DNA from: Panaeolus papilionaceus
Taxonomy: Eukaryota > Basidiomycota > Agaricomycetes > Agaricales
Assembly (NCBI GenBank): GCA_015501605.1
Contig: JADNRZ010000001.1
Coordinates: 186,001-250,000, forward strand
Reading direction: 5' to 3'
DNA length: 64,000 nucleotides
In this document: piece after piece, positions 31,886 through 44,565 of the stretch
Position numbering within the stretch: the stretch's first letter is position 1
Layout of the letters: each line of letters opens with the position of its first letter
Notes under the pieces: generated by a model
The model's database searches: none
What the model was told of the DNA's origin: nothing
What the model saw: the letters and a program-made list of their open reading frames with translations, nothing else
Program-made: the position numbers and the translations under genes

Positions 31886-34800
31886 ATGAAGCTCAAGCAA
31901 ATTCATAGAACATCCACGTTTGCGTGGTCGCCATATGCTTCAATACCGCTGCTGGCCACCGGGACTGTAGCGGGCGCGTTGGACGAATCTTTCAGCAATG
32001 AAAGTCAGCTGGAGATTTGGGCTCCCAACTTTCTCGACAAGAACGAATTTGATCTAGGTATCGAGGGTATTACTGCTCCGAAAGGCGTGATTAAGGATAC
32101 TGCTAGGTATGGTTTATTTTCTGGCGAAATTATCGCCCACGCAACAGAAAGGAGAGGAGATCGCTGAATTTCGGACGTTAGATTCAACCGCCTGGCTTGG
32201 GGTAGTGCAGACGCGCATCGTCCACAAGGTGTCATCGCGGCTGGATTGGAGAATGGGGAGTTAGCGCTCTGTGATCCTGCCAAAATTCTGGCTGGTGAAA
32301 GGTATTGGATTTCCATGTGGTTGACTCGAGTTAGTTGTATTGATGGCGTATTCTAGCGCAGCGGATTCGTTGATTCTGCGCAACACAACACATACCGGAC
32401 CAGTCAGGGGTTTGGACTTCAACCCAACTCAAACATCTCTTTTGGCGTCTGGTGCAATTGGTGGTGAAGTAAGCTGCATAGTATTCACTACTCTGCCTTT
32501 GGTCCAGTGCTCACTGAAACACAGGTCTATATCTGGGATCTTAAAGACCCGAGCAAACCTTACTCGCCAACTCCGGGTACGAAGAGCACAAAGCTCGATG
32601 AAATCACATCCGTAGCTTGGAATCAGCAGGTTTCCTACGTTCTCGCTGGTGCCAGTAGTACCGGTTTCACCGTCGTGTGGGATCTTCGTGGAAAGAGAGA
32701 GGTTGTCGCCCTGCAATATGGAGGCGGTGCGGGTACGCTTGCTGGTCAGGCAACGTCTGCAGGAATGGCAGCAGGTGGTCGTCGCGGTATGAGCGATATT
32801 GCATGGCATCCGGATAACGTATGTCACTTGGTCATATACCAATTTACTACTGGTCTCATTTGTTCGGCTTTACAGGCGACGAGGTTGGTTACTGCCTCTG
32901 AAGATGATTCTTCTCCCGTTATCATGGTTTGGGACTTGCGTAACGCTCGAGCCCCCGAAAAGGTACCGTTCCAGTCGTTCCTGCGTAATGGTTTGGCTGA
33001 CGTCCACAAAAGATTTTGACAGGCCACGAAAAGGGCATTCTGTCCCTCTCATGGTGTAAACAAGATGCCGACCTTTTGTTGTCGTGTGGTAAAGATAACC
33101 GCGTTTTGTGCTGGAACCCTCAAACCTCAGAAATCATCGCCGAGGTACGCCAATGGTGTTACAATTCGCTCCATTTATGGTGTATTGACCAGTTCGCAGC
33201 TCCCGTCAGCCGACAACTGGGCATTCCAGGTCGAGTGGTGCCCACGCAACCCAGATATGCTCGCCACTGCCTTCTTCGATGGTACCATTGGTATTCATTC
33301 CATCCAAAGCACCAACGAAACTGCAGCTGCGGAGACCAAGTCAGCTCAGCCTGTGGATGCATTTGACCCTGCCAACTTCTCTCAAGCACAACATGGCACT
33401 CTTTCTCTGAAGCAAACCCCAAAATGGCTGCGTCGCCCCATCTCCAGCACTTTTGGTTTTGGTGGAAAGCTTGTTAGCGTATCTAACTTGGCATCCGCTC
33501 AGGGCAAGAATCAAAGCAGTGTCATTCATGTCCGTAAGGTTGTCACTGAAAACGACTTCGTTGAGCGTGCGACCAAGCTTCAAGAGGCTATTGATGACGA
33601 AGGTCTTCAGGCCTTCGCCCAAGATAAGGTGGAAACGGCAGCGGCTGGCGGTGAAAGCTGGAAGGCTCTTCTCAGTCTTTTCAAGGCCAACTCGCGTAAC
33701 GAACTTGTGACTCTTCTCGGATTCTCGAAAGAGGAAATTGCAGCCCGTGTTGCCGAAGCTGTGGACAACCTCAAGAACTCTGCGAAGTCCCCTCTCCCAG
33801 TTGAAGAAGATGCTAGCCTCTACGATAAGCCTCATGAGTCCGTCGTTTCGTTTGCTGAGCCAGAGAAGGAGGAGGAGGCCGAGGAGGACCAAGCTGCCCC
33901 CTCAGAAGAAGCAACTCCATCTGAGGTTAGCACAGGCGTCACTTCGGATACCGCTAGCGCCGTCCCCCAGGGCGATGCAGAGTCAGCAACTACCGCCCCC
34001 AGCCTCTTTGGAGATGAAGTCGGAACCCCTCAACATGATTTCTTTGACAATGTTAGTTCCGTGCAAGACGAAATTCCTCACACTAACTACGGTTTGGATT
34101 CATCCGTCGCTGCCACCATGGGTTCTGGACCTTCGTCTGTGACCTCCGAAACCGCCAGGGGAGCCAACAGCTTCAAGATTTACACTTCCGAGGAATCCGA
34201 AATCGACAGGCTCGTTACAAAGGCTCTTGTTCTTGGTGACTTTGAGTCGGCTGTTTCTCTCTGCTTGTCTTCTGACAGGTTTGCGGATGCCATCTTGCTC
34301 GCCGTACGCGGTGGCCCTGAGCTGCTCCAGCGCACCCAGAAGGCGTACTTCGATCGTCAAACAACCTCCCTTCCATATCTTCGCCTGTTCCAATCCATTG
34401 TTACCAACGATCTCACCGATATCGTCCAGAACGCGGATCTGCAGGAGTGGCGCGAAATCTTCGTCGTCCTTTGCACTTTCGCGTCTCAGGAAGAGTTTGC
34501 AGGCCTTGTTGAACAACTAGGAGGCAGACTCGAAGAGCAATTCCGTGCTGCCAAGGCCGTTGAAGATCCTGACGCTGAGTTGTACAGGAAGAACGCAACG
34601 CTTACTTACCTTGCGGCTTCCAGGCTGGAGCGCTTGGTTGATATTTGGAGCGACGAACTGTACGAAGAGGAGAAGACCATCATCGCCGACGAGCAAAATC
34701 AGGACAGCACTTATTACTCCGCTCGTGCCAACGCACTCCAGAGCTTCATCGAGAAGGTCTCCGTTTTCCGTGCTGCGACTGGTTACAAGGACCAAGCCCT

Positions 34801-36709
34801 TGAGCAGGATACCCAGGAGTACAAACTGTCGGCCTTGTATGACAAGTATTTCGAATATGCCGACTTGCTCTCAACTCAGGGACTGCTCAAGGAAGCCGTT
34901 ACGATCTTGAAGTTGACTCCAAGCGGATACCAAGGCTCCTCTCCTAGCATGGATTTGGAATCCGAGCGCAAACGTCTGATGCTCGCTACCTCTGAGGGCC
35001 CCGTTGCAAGCACCTCTACTGCTGTCCCAAAGGCCCCTGCGGCAGCTCCAGCGGCACCTCGCACATACGGTAGTGGATATCCCGGTTATGGACAACCACA
35101 ACAACCTATAGTTTCTCAGTCCAACCCATATGGATACAACGCAGGTGCACAAAATAACGGACCTGGAAATTACGCTCCTGCGCAGCCAGCAACCCACCCA
35201 GCCTATCAACCCGCCCAACCATCGTATCACCCCCAACCAAACTACAGTCAACCCGCTCATGGTCATGTTCAACCCCAGTATGGACAACCACCTCTACAGC
35301 GTCCTCAGCAGCCACCCGTAGCGGTACCTCTTCCTCCCCCTCCAAGGGCTGGAAATGGTGCGCCACCTGTTGCAGCTGTAGCATCTGGAAAGCGACAGCC
35401 AGTCAAAGGCTGGAATGATGCCCCTGAAGCGATACCTGTGCGAGCATCTCCCTCAATTACTGCGAACAAGCCTTCAGCAATCACCGCGCCTTTCCCCAAC
35501 GCCGTGCCTTCTCCTCAACCCTCACCATACCCAGCCCAGGGAGGATCGGCGCCTTTGCCTCCCCCTCCTCGCCCTGGTAGTGTAAACCGCGGTCCGGTCC
35601 CACCTCCCCCTCCTGGACCTGCTCAGGGATTCCGCGGTCCTCCATCAGCAGGTGCAAATGCCCCTCCTCATTCGCGGCCACCTTCGCAGCCTATCAGTCA
35701 TCCACCCCCTAACAGGATTTTGTCCCCTCAACAAGGACCACCTGCTCGTTTACCCACACCTAGTCAATATGCACCACCACCTGCACCACAAGGTCAGGCC
35801 CCTCCCCCACCTGGACCTTACGGTCGCCCACCTGGGGCTCCCGGCATACCCCAACAGATGGCTCAGCAAGGTTCATTTGCAAGAGCAACACCACCTCCAC
35901 CTGGACCCTATGGACCACCCCAGCATCAGCAGGCTCCCCCTCCCCCTACTGGGCCTTACGGAGCACCTCAGCATCAGCAGGCTCCTCCCAGTGGACCATA
36001 CGCACCTCCCCCCCAGAGCATGCAGCCACAACAACACCACATTCAACAACAGCCACCTCATCCTGGTTTAGCGCAACATCCACCACCACCAATGCAACAA
36101 GGTGGTCCTCCCCCTCCTTCAGGACCACCCGGCGGTCCCCCTCGAGCCGCTGGTGGCGCCCCTCGCGTCTCAACCCCCGCTCGTGCGCAGCCCGCAGCCC
36201 CCAAATATCGTATGTAGATTCTCCATTCGCAAAGATAGTTACTAATCTTTCTTCGTTCTAGCCGCTGGTGATCGCAGCCACATCCCTGCGTATGCCCAAC
36301 CCGCATATCAAGTCATCTCGCAGCTTTTGGATAGGTTCAAGCAGATTGCTCCTGTACGCCTTCTAAGATTCCCTTTTGATTGAATGGCGCACTAATTTAT
36401 CGTGCAGGCCAACCAAAGACGCCAAGTCGAAAGCATTGAACAGAGAATCAACCCACTGTTTGACGCTCTGAACTGCGAGACGTTGTCAAGGCCTGTTGTT
36501 GACCAACTCGTGGTTTTGACGCAAGGTTCGTCCATCCTATTTACCAGTTTTTTGGATCCATTTTAATATTTCTCGACCACATAGCGATGGCAAACCATGA
36601 TCGTCCCGCTGCCCTTGCGCTGCACGTTGACCTTCTGACCCGTGGCTCGCAAACAGATGATATTGGTTTATGGATGTCTGGAGTGAAACAGCTTATCTTG
36701 ACGCTGTGA
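31886..36709 (+). CDS. SEC31: COPII coat outer-cage subunit Sec31
   Basis: With Sec13 it forms the outer cage of ER-derived COPII vesicles and stimulates Sar1 GTP hydrolysis. Ten exons (31886-32106, 32182-32301, 32357-32468, 32525-32818, 32876-32962, 33013-33144, 33200-36209, 36262-36353, 36408-36525, 36585-36709) give 1,436 residues, typical for the family. Residues 1-330 form the WD40 propeller, seen in [66 protein letters not shown] and [13 protein letters not shown]. Next come a linker with acidic patches, the alpha-solenoid ([35 protein letters not shown]), a very Pro/Gln-rich unstructured tail (about residues 960-1320) that binds Sec23/Sar1, and a C-terminal helical domain ([14 protein letters not shown]). 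All splice phases agree. Two M36 protease genes flank it. Confidence 0.96.
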
Positions 36710-37282
36710 TGTGGATGATGATCAAAATTATACGGTTTCTTTCCTTTTTTTACGCCTTAGAAGACATGATTGTCTTTAAGTTTAACGTGATTTTGGTTAC
36801 GTATTGGTTTATGAATTTCAAATGCATTTACGAAGTCATGGTTCTCAATTAGAATTAATCTGTTTCAATTTTACCTTTGGGCAAACATCTGATATATATT
36901 ACAGGAATAGGGCGACGATCCTTGGCAGATACACACTTTCCATGAGGTACTACAACGAAACTCAAAGGCGAATTTTCTCCATTAAGATGACTAGAAGATG
37001 AAGTGTTCACAGTTTCTATGATTGAGCACTAGCAATACGATACCACAATTTAAGGAAAGCAAACAACTTCCAGATAAGACCGATTGGAAACACTTTATAA
37101 CTCGTCGAACTGCATGCAGATAAAATTTTGATAAATTGACATTCGTGATAATACATGACAAGGAATTCGAAATAATACCCCAGGTGGTAAACTATTGATA
37201 CATGACAATGTGTCTTAAAATTAGTGCTTTCCCAAAAAAGAGCAAGTTAGTTTTAAAAAAGCAGCGAGCTAGAGCCAATAAT
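36710..37282. other. Convergent 3' intergenic region
   Basis: About 570 nt between the stop codons of SEC31 (plus) and the second fungalysin gene (minus). It is AT-rich, as expected for two opposing 3' ends. Open frames here are short and lack motifs. Confidence 0.45.
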
Positions 37283-39728
37283 CTAGCAACCAGAAGGAAC
37301 AGAAGTTCCGTCGACGTGGTTGGCAGCGTTGGTTCCGAGACCCCTGCTGGCAAAGGCCTTCCAGAGAGTGCACTTGTTGGCACCTCCGTACCTGTTGACA
37401 TCAGCCTGGATCCATGCATCACGAGCAGTAAGCACTAGAGAAAGTAGATAGGTGAGTTTAATGTGGGACGGAACGAGAGGTGAAGGAGGGAAAGCTTACT
37501 GGTTGGGTTGCATGGCTGGAGCGCCAAAGCATCGAGGAAGAGGTGGAGGTAGACGACATTGCCTGCTGTGCCGGTAGGGTCGGTGCGGGCGGTGGTGGAG
37601 AAGCCGCGGGCACCGACGAGGGCAGCGTAGACGTTGTGGAGGACGTTGGCCCAGATCTCACCGATGTCGTGGACTTCCTTCAAGGTCTGGATGCTGGAGT
37701 AGCGGAGGGGGTTGACGGAGCTGAATTTGGGAGAAAGCGGGGTGAGATTTGAAGTAGGTGGATAGTAAAGGGAATTGCTTACGCGGAGGTAGAGTAGGGG
37801 TGGGTACGGATACCTGCAGCCTTGTTGGTGACATACTGACCCATGACGTAGTCGGGAACAGCGCTTGAAGTCTTTTCGGTCCAGCTGGAAGCATTTTATA
37901 AGGCTTGGAGTAATGCAAAAGAGAAGAGAATTGCACTTACTCGGCCATGGCATCTGACCAACCCTCACCCATACCACCAGCCTCGGTGGTCTGCAAGCAA
38001 CGACCAGTTCCACCACCAGTCAAACGGTTGGAGATACCGTGGGTGTTCTCGTGGACAACGATATCGTTCTCAAGGGCACCATCACGTTGGGGCTGTTGAA
38101 CAACAAATATTCAATAAAGAACTGTAGCTGAGAGGTATGGCAACACATACGCTGGTGAGAGTCCAGAGGTACATCCCTTCAAGGACGCATTAGTAAAAAT
38201 ATTACATGGCCTGCTGCACTGTCAACTTACTCATTTTACCAGGTTGACCACTGTAAACAAACGCTCAGTAAAAGATCATTTAAAATGGTGGGCAGAAAGC
38301 GACTAACTCAGCGGGGGTGGCGAAGTTGGCGTTGTTGGTGCCAGAGCTGTCCTGGACGGAGATGGTGACGGCGTCGTTGCCAGATCCACCCTTACCAAAG
38401 TTGTTGGTCTGGAAGTTGAAAGCAGCCTCTGTGAAGCCGTATTTGTAGGTGATATCGTGAAGGCTGTTGACGATGTAGAAAGCGTTGGTGCGAGCAGCAT
38501 CAACGTTGGCCTGAACAGTGGGTGCGCTGGATGGGTCTTGGGTGAAGACGAAGTTCTGGGTAGAGGATGACTGGGAGCTCGTCGCAGATGTAGATCCCTT
38601 GTATGCCACGGCGTTGTTACCCCTTTTCAAATGTGCAGAATGTTAGACGCGGTTCATTTTGCGAGTCTATTAACTTACGAAGTGGTGCTAGAGAAAAGGA
38701 AATGTGAGATTACTGTTTTTATATGGAAAAAATGTAACAACATACGATGATTCACCGCTACCGGTGTTGTGCCATCCCATAGGTGAGGCAGAAGTATCAG
38801 CTGGGTTGGTGAGGGTCTCAAAACCGTCAGTCAGGATCTCCTTCTGGATGGGAAGGACGCGGTACTGTATGAAAACCACACAATTAGCGCTGAATCAAAA
38901 TAACCGGAATCAGAGGCAGACTTACAGAAGCCTTGGCAACAAAGTCAGTGACGCTGACGAGCTCGCCAGTGTGTGCGTCGATGAATGCCTCAAACCAAGC
39001 ACCGGTCTCCTCGTTCTCGATCTGGACGACGTGGGTGAGGACAGCAGTGCTGTCGGCCTTGACGACGTATTCAAGAGTGGTTGGGTGGTCGTTGAACTTT
39101 CCGTCGAGGGTCTTCTCAGCAGCAGCGATGGCTTGGTCGGCTGAGAGAGTGGGCTTGGAGGAGCCGATGCTCTCTGAATATTGTGTCAGAACAATGAATT
39201 GTAATAATTTGGAACAAAAATTGCGTACTGGGCTTGACGAAAGAAGAACCGAAAGAGACGACCTTGTTGGCCTTGTTGAAGGCAACGTTGGCGACTGCGT
39301 TGGCGAAAGGAACACCATCGTGTGTCTGTCTCAGGAAAGCGTGGTGGGCAACGTCTCCCTCGAAGCCAGAGCGGAAGTTGATGGCGCTGTGGTCCATCGA
39401 CAAGTGAGAGCCAGCAAATGCGATGGCAGCATCCTTGAGCGAGAACGCATCGCGTTTGGAGAGGGGATGGTCAATACCAGTGTCAAAGGTCTAATTGAGG
39501 AAATAGAAGCTGCATTAATAACACTTCGTGGGAGGAAGAAAGCATGTCGGAAATACATACCTCAAAGGTGCTGGAAGGGTGGAAAGTCTCGACCTTCAAA
39601 CCATTGCCAACCTCACGGGTGTGGTGGGTGCTGAACTTCACTGATGGGGTGAAAGGGGCAGCGCTTGAGGTGGAAGCGTAGGCAAGAGCTACGATGATGG
39701 AGGACAGAAGCTTGTTGAATGAGACCAT
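37283..39728 (-). CDS. Fungalysin, M36 extracellular metalloprotease (copy 2)
   Basis: Secreted zinc endopeptidase, minus strand, ATG at 39726-39728 and stop at 37283. It begins with a signal peptide ([20 protein letters not shown], ending near SSAAP) and an FTP/PepSY propeptide containing [20 protein letters not shown] and [12 protein letters not shown]. The mature part shows [12 protein letters not shown], the zinc site [25 protein letters not shown] with the third ligand Glu, [15 protein letters not shown] and a C-terminal [20 protein letters not shown]. The active-site helix has Asn between the metal-ligand Glu and His (HENTH) where relatives have Tyr or Phe. Many short introns interrupt it; I read them as in-frame but did not fix every one. 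It is convergent with SEC31. The gene looks intact. Confidence 0.92.
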
Positions 39729-42159
39729 TGTAGGTAACTGCGCTTGGAACCGGTGAGGAGTGTAGACCTGAAAGGCGATTGACAACCAAAGCTAGATGAG
39801 TGCTCTGTAGGTTGGCTTGCTAAAGGAGTCTTTTCGCGTCTTGGTTTTATATCTGCGAACATTAGCAGTGGAAGACTATCCGCGTCTAAATTTATCTTTC
39901 GGTGTCCTGTAATTTGCAGATAGCATGGACTATCATTTGTAATTGGGGCGCGAGTACGGACAGCATTATTCCGACTGCGTATGTCGACGGGCCGATGCAG
40001 AGTTCAACAAGGCCGATAGGCATGGTTCTACCTGAAAACAGCGAGAAGACGACGCGTTGAGTCGGATTACATCAAAGAAAAGAAAAGGCCGGGATAATCA
40101 CCATGTGCAGAGTCAAACACTTTGGGGACATGTTTCATGGAATGATAAAGAAATTGCTGGCGCGTAGATAGTGGTACACGAGGATTCGAATAATCCTTAA
40201 GTCGTTATCTCTGAAGTAATGCTGGCCGCGATGGATTCACCACGCGTCTGAGGGAAAGCTGACCAAAGGATCTGCATGTGTCGAAGAGGTCACATCAAAG
40301 TTAGAGGTTCGAAAGGTATGGCACAAGGTGTCGGATGACGGACTTACCGCCTTGCCATGTCACAATTGTCTTCGACTCGTGGGCTATAAATAGACACGCG
40401 TTGGTGTATGTGGGGCATTTTTAGAAATTCAACATTTGGGCACAGAGAGTGTGCATATGACAATGTAAAAGGAAGCAGTTGCAGTGCGTAGTACCGAGCC
40501 GTAACAGACATCACTTATACTCACTGCTTAAGCAGAATTAGAATTGCTCCAAAATAGCTTGACTGGTATCTGTTGGCAAACTGGAAAGCTAAGGAGAGGA
40601 AAACAGCCAGTCAGTTATATGTTCATCAGTGAGATGTGCGGATTAATCACGCTACCTAAAGGTTGTATCATTAGTGCTTCTTTGACCGCATGAACATCGT
40701 CCAAGTGAAGATAAATTTAGCACAAACATCAAAAGTGGAACATGGAGCGCACAATAAGCAAGCCACATAAATCAGCAAGACCGATAAAATGATAGACCTC
40801 GTGATAAAAAGTCGGTGGTAATTGCGCGTTCAAGAGCCACAAGAGCAGTTATGCAAGGATCGCATCGGTCATCAGAAAAAGTGGACCCATGAACAAAGAA
40901 TACTGCGATATGAGGTGATAATGCGGTTTTGCGATTATGACGAATACGATAAGGAGAGAAAATATGAACAATAGAGCAGTGGTATGTCCTGCTGTGGAAT
41001 AACCAAGTAACGTTTGCATATCATCTTCCGTGTTTGGTGCAAGAAAACGCCGGTATTCCCCAGGTCTTCTTCACTGGGGACGAGTAAGGACATCATCTAT
41101 CATTGAAGAGCAGCAGAGTTCTTCGAAACCTATTTGTGACGGACAGCACATGTACCAATGAAAGGATAAAGCAGACCTAAGTAAGATGCATATGAAGTTC
41201 AAGTTTAGGCAACGTTGAACGGCCATTTGATTCTGAATTTGAAATTCCTCCATTCCCATCACGTGAAGATTACAGCAAAAACCAACTCGCATGGACCCCT
41301 TGATCTTCTTCAAATAGTGCGCCATAAGCCTGTATTCAATAGTGTAAGTAGGGAGAAAACGCGGGCTTGAATTGCGAAAAGGGGTATAAATTTTAAACCT
41401 TATCTACTCATTTGTAACCATCGCGACAGAGGAGATAACATAGGGGCAACCTATCCAAATTAGGCATTTTATTCCTGATTCGGATTACACGCCAATTCAA
41501 ACGTCAACGACACTTTCAAAGAGAATTCAAAACTCTGTTCTATAATATCCACATTATTTCTGTTTCTTGGATGATATCTTAAATTTTGAATGCACCAATC
41601 ATATAGTAAAATTATCAATTGTGTTCCTGTTTTTTCCTGGACGGGGTTCGCGGAAAACCAGGCGTCATTGATCTACATAAATCTCTCACAATGTCATTGA
41701 ATACTGGCTTTATGAAGGTCTAGAATTGGTTTGTAGTCAAGAACGAAACAAAGGATTGAACAAGAAAGATCGCGACCTTGACGACGCGTCTGGTTAAATT
41801 GTGTCCACGTGATCTCATGGGAATATGTGTTTCCCGCCAAAATGAGTTAAATATTCTTTTGAATGGTTTGTCGGATGTCCTTCCACCATTAACCGCAGAC
41901 AAACCAGCCATCGTCGCTGTATTGCAAGTATTTCAAATATACTTCAATACAAAAGTTCAAAATAACAGTTCACCTCAAGATTTCACGTTCTATTTCTTAA
42001 TCATTTCCTGGTCATTTTTACGCAAGAGGATCAGGATCGGAAAAAGTCCTTTGAAGAAAGCTTGAACAATCACGACAAGCGCTTGTGGCAGACGCTCATT
42101 TTTTCCCGGGATTCAATCGACCAACCAGAGCTCAAGTCGCGGACGGATCGACCTAGCCA
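39729..42159. other. 2.4-kb gene-poor region
   Basis: No supported gene. The left end is the promoter of fungalysin copy 2 and the right end that of HAP3. Open frames at 41071-41325 (minus), 41720-41911 (minus) and 41778-42065 (plus) carry no recognisable motif. No tRNA, mobile element or array was seen; box-B-like words (ggttcgaaa near 40309) lack a cloverleaf around them. A long non-coding transcript cannot be excluded. Confidence 0.35.
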
Positions 42160-42768
42160 ATGGCGGAACTGCACCCCATCATCCCTCGTGATGACACCAA
42201 TCACGGAAACCTAACCATGCCGCCTCAGGATGCTCCTGAACCAGTACCTATCACGGAGCAGGAGGTGGGAGAATACAGGGAACAGGATCGTTTCTTGCCA
42301 GTACGTTATCCATTTTACGTGTATTGAAGGTGCCCAGGAATGTTGTTCACCGAAATCGCTTGCGTTGGTCATTGATTAGATCGCAAATGTCTCCAGGATA
42401 ATGAAGTCCTCCGTTCCGTCAACTGCTAAAATCGCAAAAGACGCGAAAGAATGCGTTCAGGAATGCGTTTCGGAATTCATCTCATTCATCACATCAGAGG
42501 CAGCCGAAAAGTGCCAGCTAGAAAAGCGTAAGACGATCGGCGGGGAGGATATCCTTTACGCAATGGGAACGCTCGGGTTTGAAAACTATGCTGAAACACT
42601 CAAAATCCATCTGGCTAAACTCCGACAGGTGTGTTCAGTTATCTGTGAGGTTGTAGAATGGAAGCTGACATGACGTGCGTTTTTCAGAACGGCACAGCCG
42701 GTAACCCTTCAACATCCACCGCGGTGCAAAGGGAGCAGCCCATAGAGCCCAAATTGGACGGAGAATAA
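42160..42768 (+). CDS. HAP3: CCAAT-binding transcription factor subunit HAP3 / NF-YB
   Basis: Histone-fold subunit that pairs with HAP5/NF-YC and, with HAP2/NF-YA, binds CCAAT boxes. Exons 42160-42300, 42380-42628 and 42688-42768 give 156 residues. The histone-fold core is textbook: [88 protein letters not shown]. The short N- and C-terminal tails (EPKLDGE at the end) are unstructured. Both introns have good GT-AG ends. The usual length for fungi is 120-200 residues, so it is complete. A cluster of CCAAT boxes begins about 450 nt downstream of its stop codon. Confidence 0.96.
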
Positions 42769-43221
42769 CGGAATAAACTACAGCACGATATGGTCAGACA
42801 AAGGGAGGAAGGAGGAAGTCCATTGCATGTACATCTATTGTAAGTCTTAAAACCCCAACAGCCACGCACTATGTTAACTTCACTTCATACCAGATATATA
42901 TATTACGAACCCTTTCATGCGAGCACAGTGTAATATTACCTATTTACCCTCTCAACATACAGACGTTTACGCCCCGTCATACCCGCAAGTCTAGAAGACC
43001 AACATGTCCATCTTTGTTTCAGACATCTATCCTCTATTCCAATTCAATCCCTAAACATAGTCTAATTCTGGCCATCCCGGCGGCACCTCCAACCTGTGCC
43101 TAACTAGCCCGTTATGACGCCTACGATGACTTACATAGCGAGGATCTCCTGTGGCCCTTCTCTTACAGCCGTGCAGAACCCGCACTCCCATCGATTTGTT
43201 TACCCCGATTCTTGCGCTGCG
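42769..43221. other. HAP3 3' flank
   Basis: About 450 nt following HAP3. It holds an atatatat run near 42894-42903 and is otherwise plain. No coding frame with motifs or RNA gene was seen. Confidence 0.35.
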
Positions 43222-43421
43222 ATTGGGTATTCTTTGCTTTGTGCTGTTATTGGGCCACGACTGACCACGATCCGTTCCTTCTGTGCTTTGCGATTGGATG
43301 CACATCTCGACGCTGCTATTGGATGGATAACATCTAAGCTTTCCATCCGTGTCGTATTTCTTCTTTTGAGGTTGACTTACTGGGCTAACTGCAGAAATAC
43401 TAACGCTTGTGCTGTGATTGG
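43222..43421. promoter_or_regulatory. Cluster of five CCAAT boxes (ATTGG) in a repeated context
   Basis: ATTGG (CCAAT on the minus strand) occurs at 43222, 43249, 43293, 43318 and 43417, all in the same orientation. Each copy follows a similar lead: gcgctgcgattgg, gtgctgttattgg, gtgctttgcgattgg, acgctgctattgg, gtgctgtgattgg. The density and shared lead point to a repeated regulatory site rather than chance. The CCAAT-binding factor that would read it is encoded next door. The gene it controls, if any, is unclear; candidates lie downstream on the plus strand (about 43600-44565). Confidence 0.5.
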
Positions 43422-44141
43422 TGGGAGAGCATGGTATCAGGTTGGTGGTAAATGGTTTTAAAAATGTCACAAGCTTTGTGCTAACCCTCTCACCATACCA
43501 TCGTTCCTCAGCTTCCTTTATCAGTAGTTTATACCGACGGCGTTTGGTTTCTCCTTTTTAGTTGGACTTGGAATGTTGATCTAGCTTGCTTTATACTGAG
43601 GGTATGAAACCCACTGGTTCTGGCGGTACGTTCCTTTGTCTTCCTTTGTGCAACTGTCCATACCGATCCCCTCGCTTACTGTATTGCGTCTACCTAGATG
43701 AACGACTTCTCTACAACATTCGATCACTGAAAGTAGCGCCGCCAAAGGGGGTACTCTTCATGCTGAATATGTGCCACTCAATGGTGGGAGTCCACCATCT
43801 CCTTCTAACTGCGGATGCAAGAGCAGTTTTAAAAATGGCACACCCCAACACACGTTTCGGCGCACTCACAGCCAAATTCAGCATTCAGCGTACCAATCCA
43901 CGTCATTTTCGTCATTATGCAGGGTACGCAATGTATTCAACTATGTATGTCAGTACACGCTATGACGACTGCAGACACCTCTACCTGAAATTATGATGCT
44001 TCAGTCATTGACACCGCAACGTCCCATGACGTAGGTACCGCAACTCATTAATTTTACATAGCATTAATTTAATATCGTCATCATTCACCTAACGCAGGGC
44101 CAAATTAAACACTACTGGAGCCGTTGATCATTCAACTAAGT
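43422..44141. other. Region after CCAAT cluster; possible unresolved transcript
   Basis: About 720 nt. An ATG at about 43603 (MKPTGSG) followed by a GTACGT donor and a possible acceptor before 43700 could begin a small gene: the continuing frame is open to about 43996 but contains no motif I know. A second frame over the same bases (PLNGGSPPSPSNCGCKSSF) is also open. I could not choose between them, so no gene is called. Confidence 0.25.
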
Positions 44142-44565
44142 ATGTTCAGTGAAACTGACAAGAGCATGCTCGGTTTTGAAACGAGCTATGGCTCAGCTCT
44201 CAAGACCTCAAGTTTCCAGACTAGTTACTCTTCTTCCTCTTCACTTCGCAACGATGATGTCTTCAAGAAGCAAGTAAAGCTGCAAAGGTAATGTTTCGCA
44301 TAACGCCAAGTTTCAGCATTGCAACAAGCATATTCTAGGCGCTTAGTCCAAGATTATCTTTTTAGGTGAGGCGACACTGCATTCTAAGAGAATAAGCACC
44401 GCCGAACGCGGTATGTACTCTCTTGTACTCCTCGCGCGTGTACACGATGGCCTTGTGCGATTTATGATTCACTTAATGGATGGTGTGTGCAAAGCATTTC
44501 GCCGGCGCAGCAACAGTCAGGGAATTTCTTCGCATGAAGACCGGAAACACAATTACAAAAGGTAG
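44142..44565 (+). CDS. Possible small three-exon protein, unrecognised
   Basis: Exons 44142-44287, 44339-44365 and 44511-44565 join in frame to 75 residues. The first exon reads MFSETDKSMLGFETSYGSAL and then a Ser-rich stretch with LRNDDVFKKQVKLQ; the 27-nt second exon adds RLVQDYLF between a tag acceptor and a strong GTGAGG donor; the third ends HEDRKHNYKR. An alternative acceptor six bases further on (44517) keeps the same frame. Two consecutive phase-consistent junctions around a tiny exon make chance less likely, but no family is recognised and the last intron (145 nt) is long for this genome. The CCAAT-box cluster lies 720 nt upstream. Confidence 0.3.

Noticed and set aside
32429..32842. 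Minus-strand frames inside SEC31 and other large genes
   Set aside because: They are shadows of well-supported coding exons on the other strand.
40180..40330. tRNA-like words (ggattcgaat, aggttcgaaa)
   Set aside because: Neither has matching arms for a cloverleaf or a box A at the right distance.
41720..42065. Overlapping frames on both strands left of HAP3
   Set aside because: No ATG-supported start on the plus strand, no motif, and both run through the probable HAP3 promoter.
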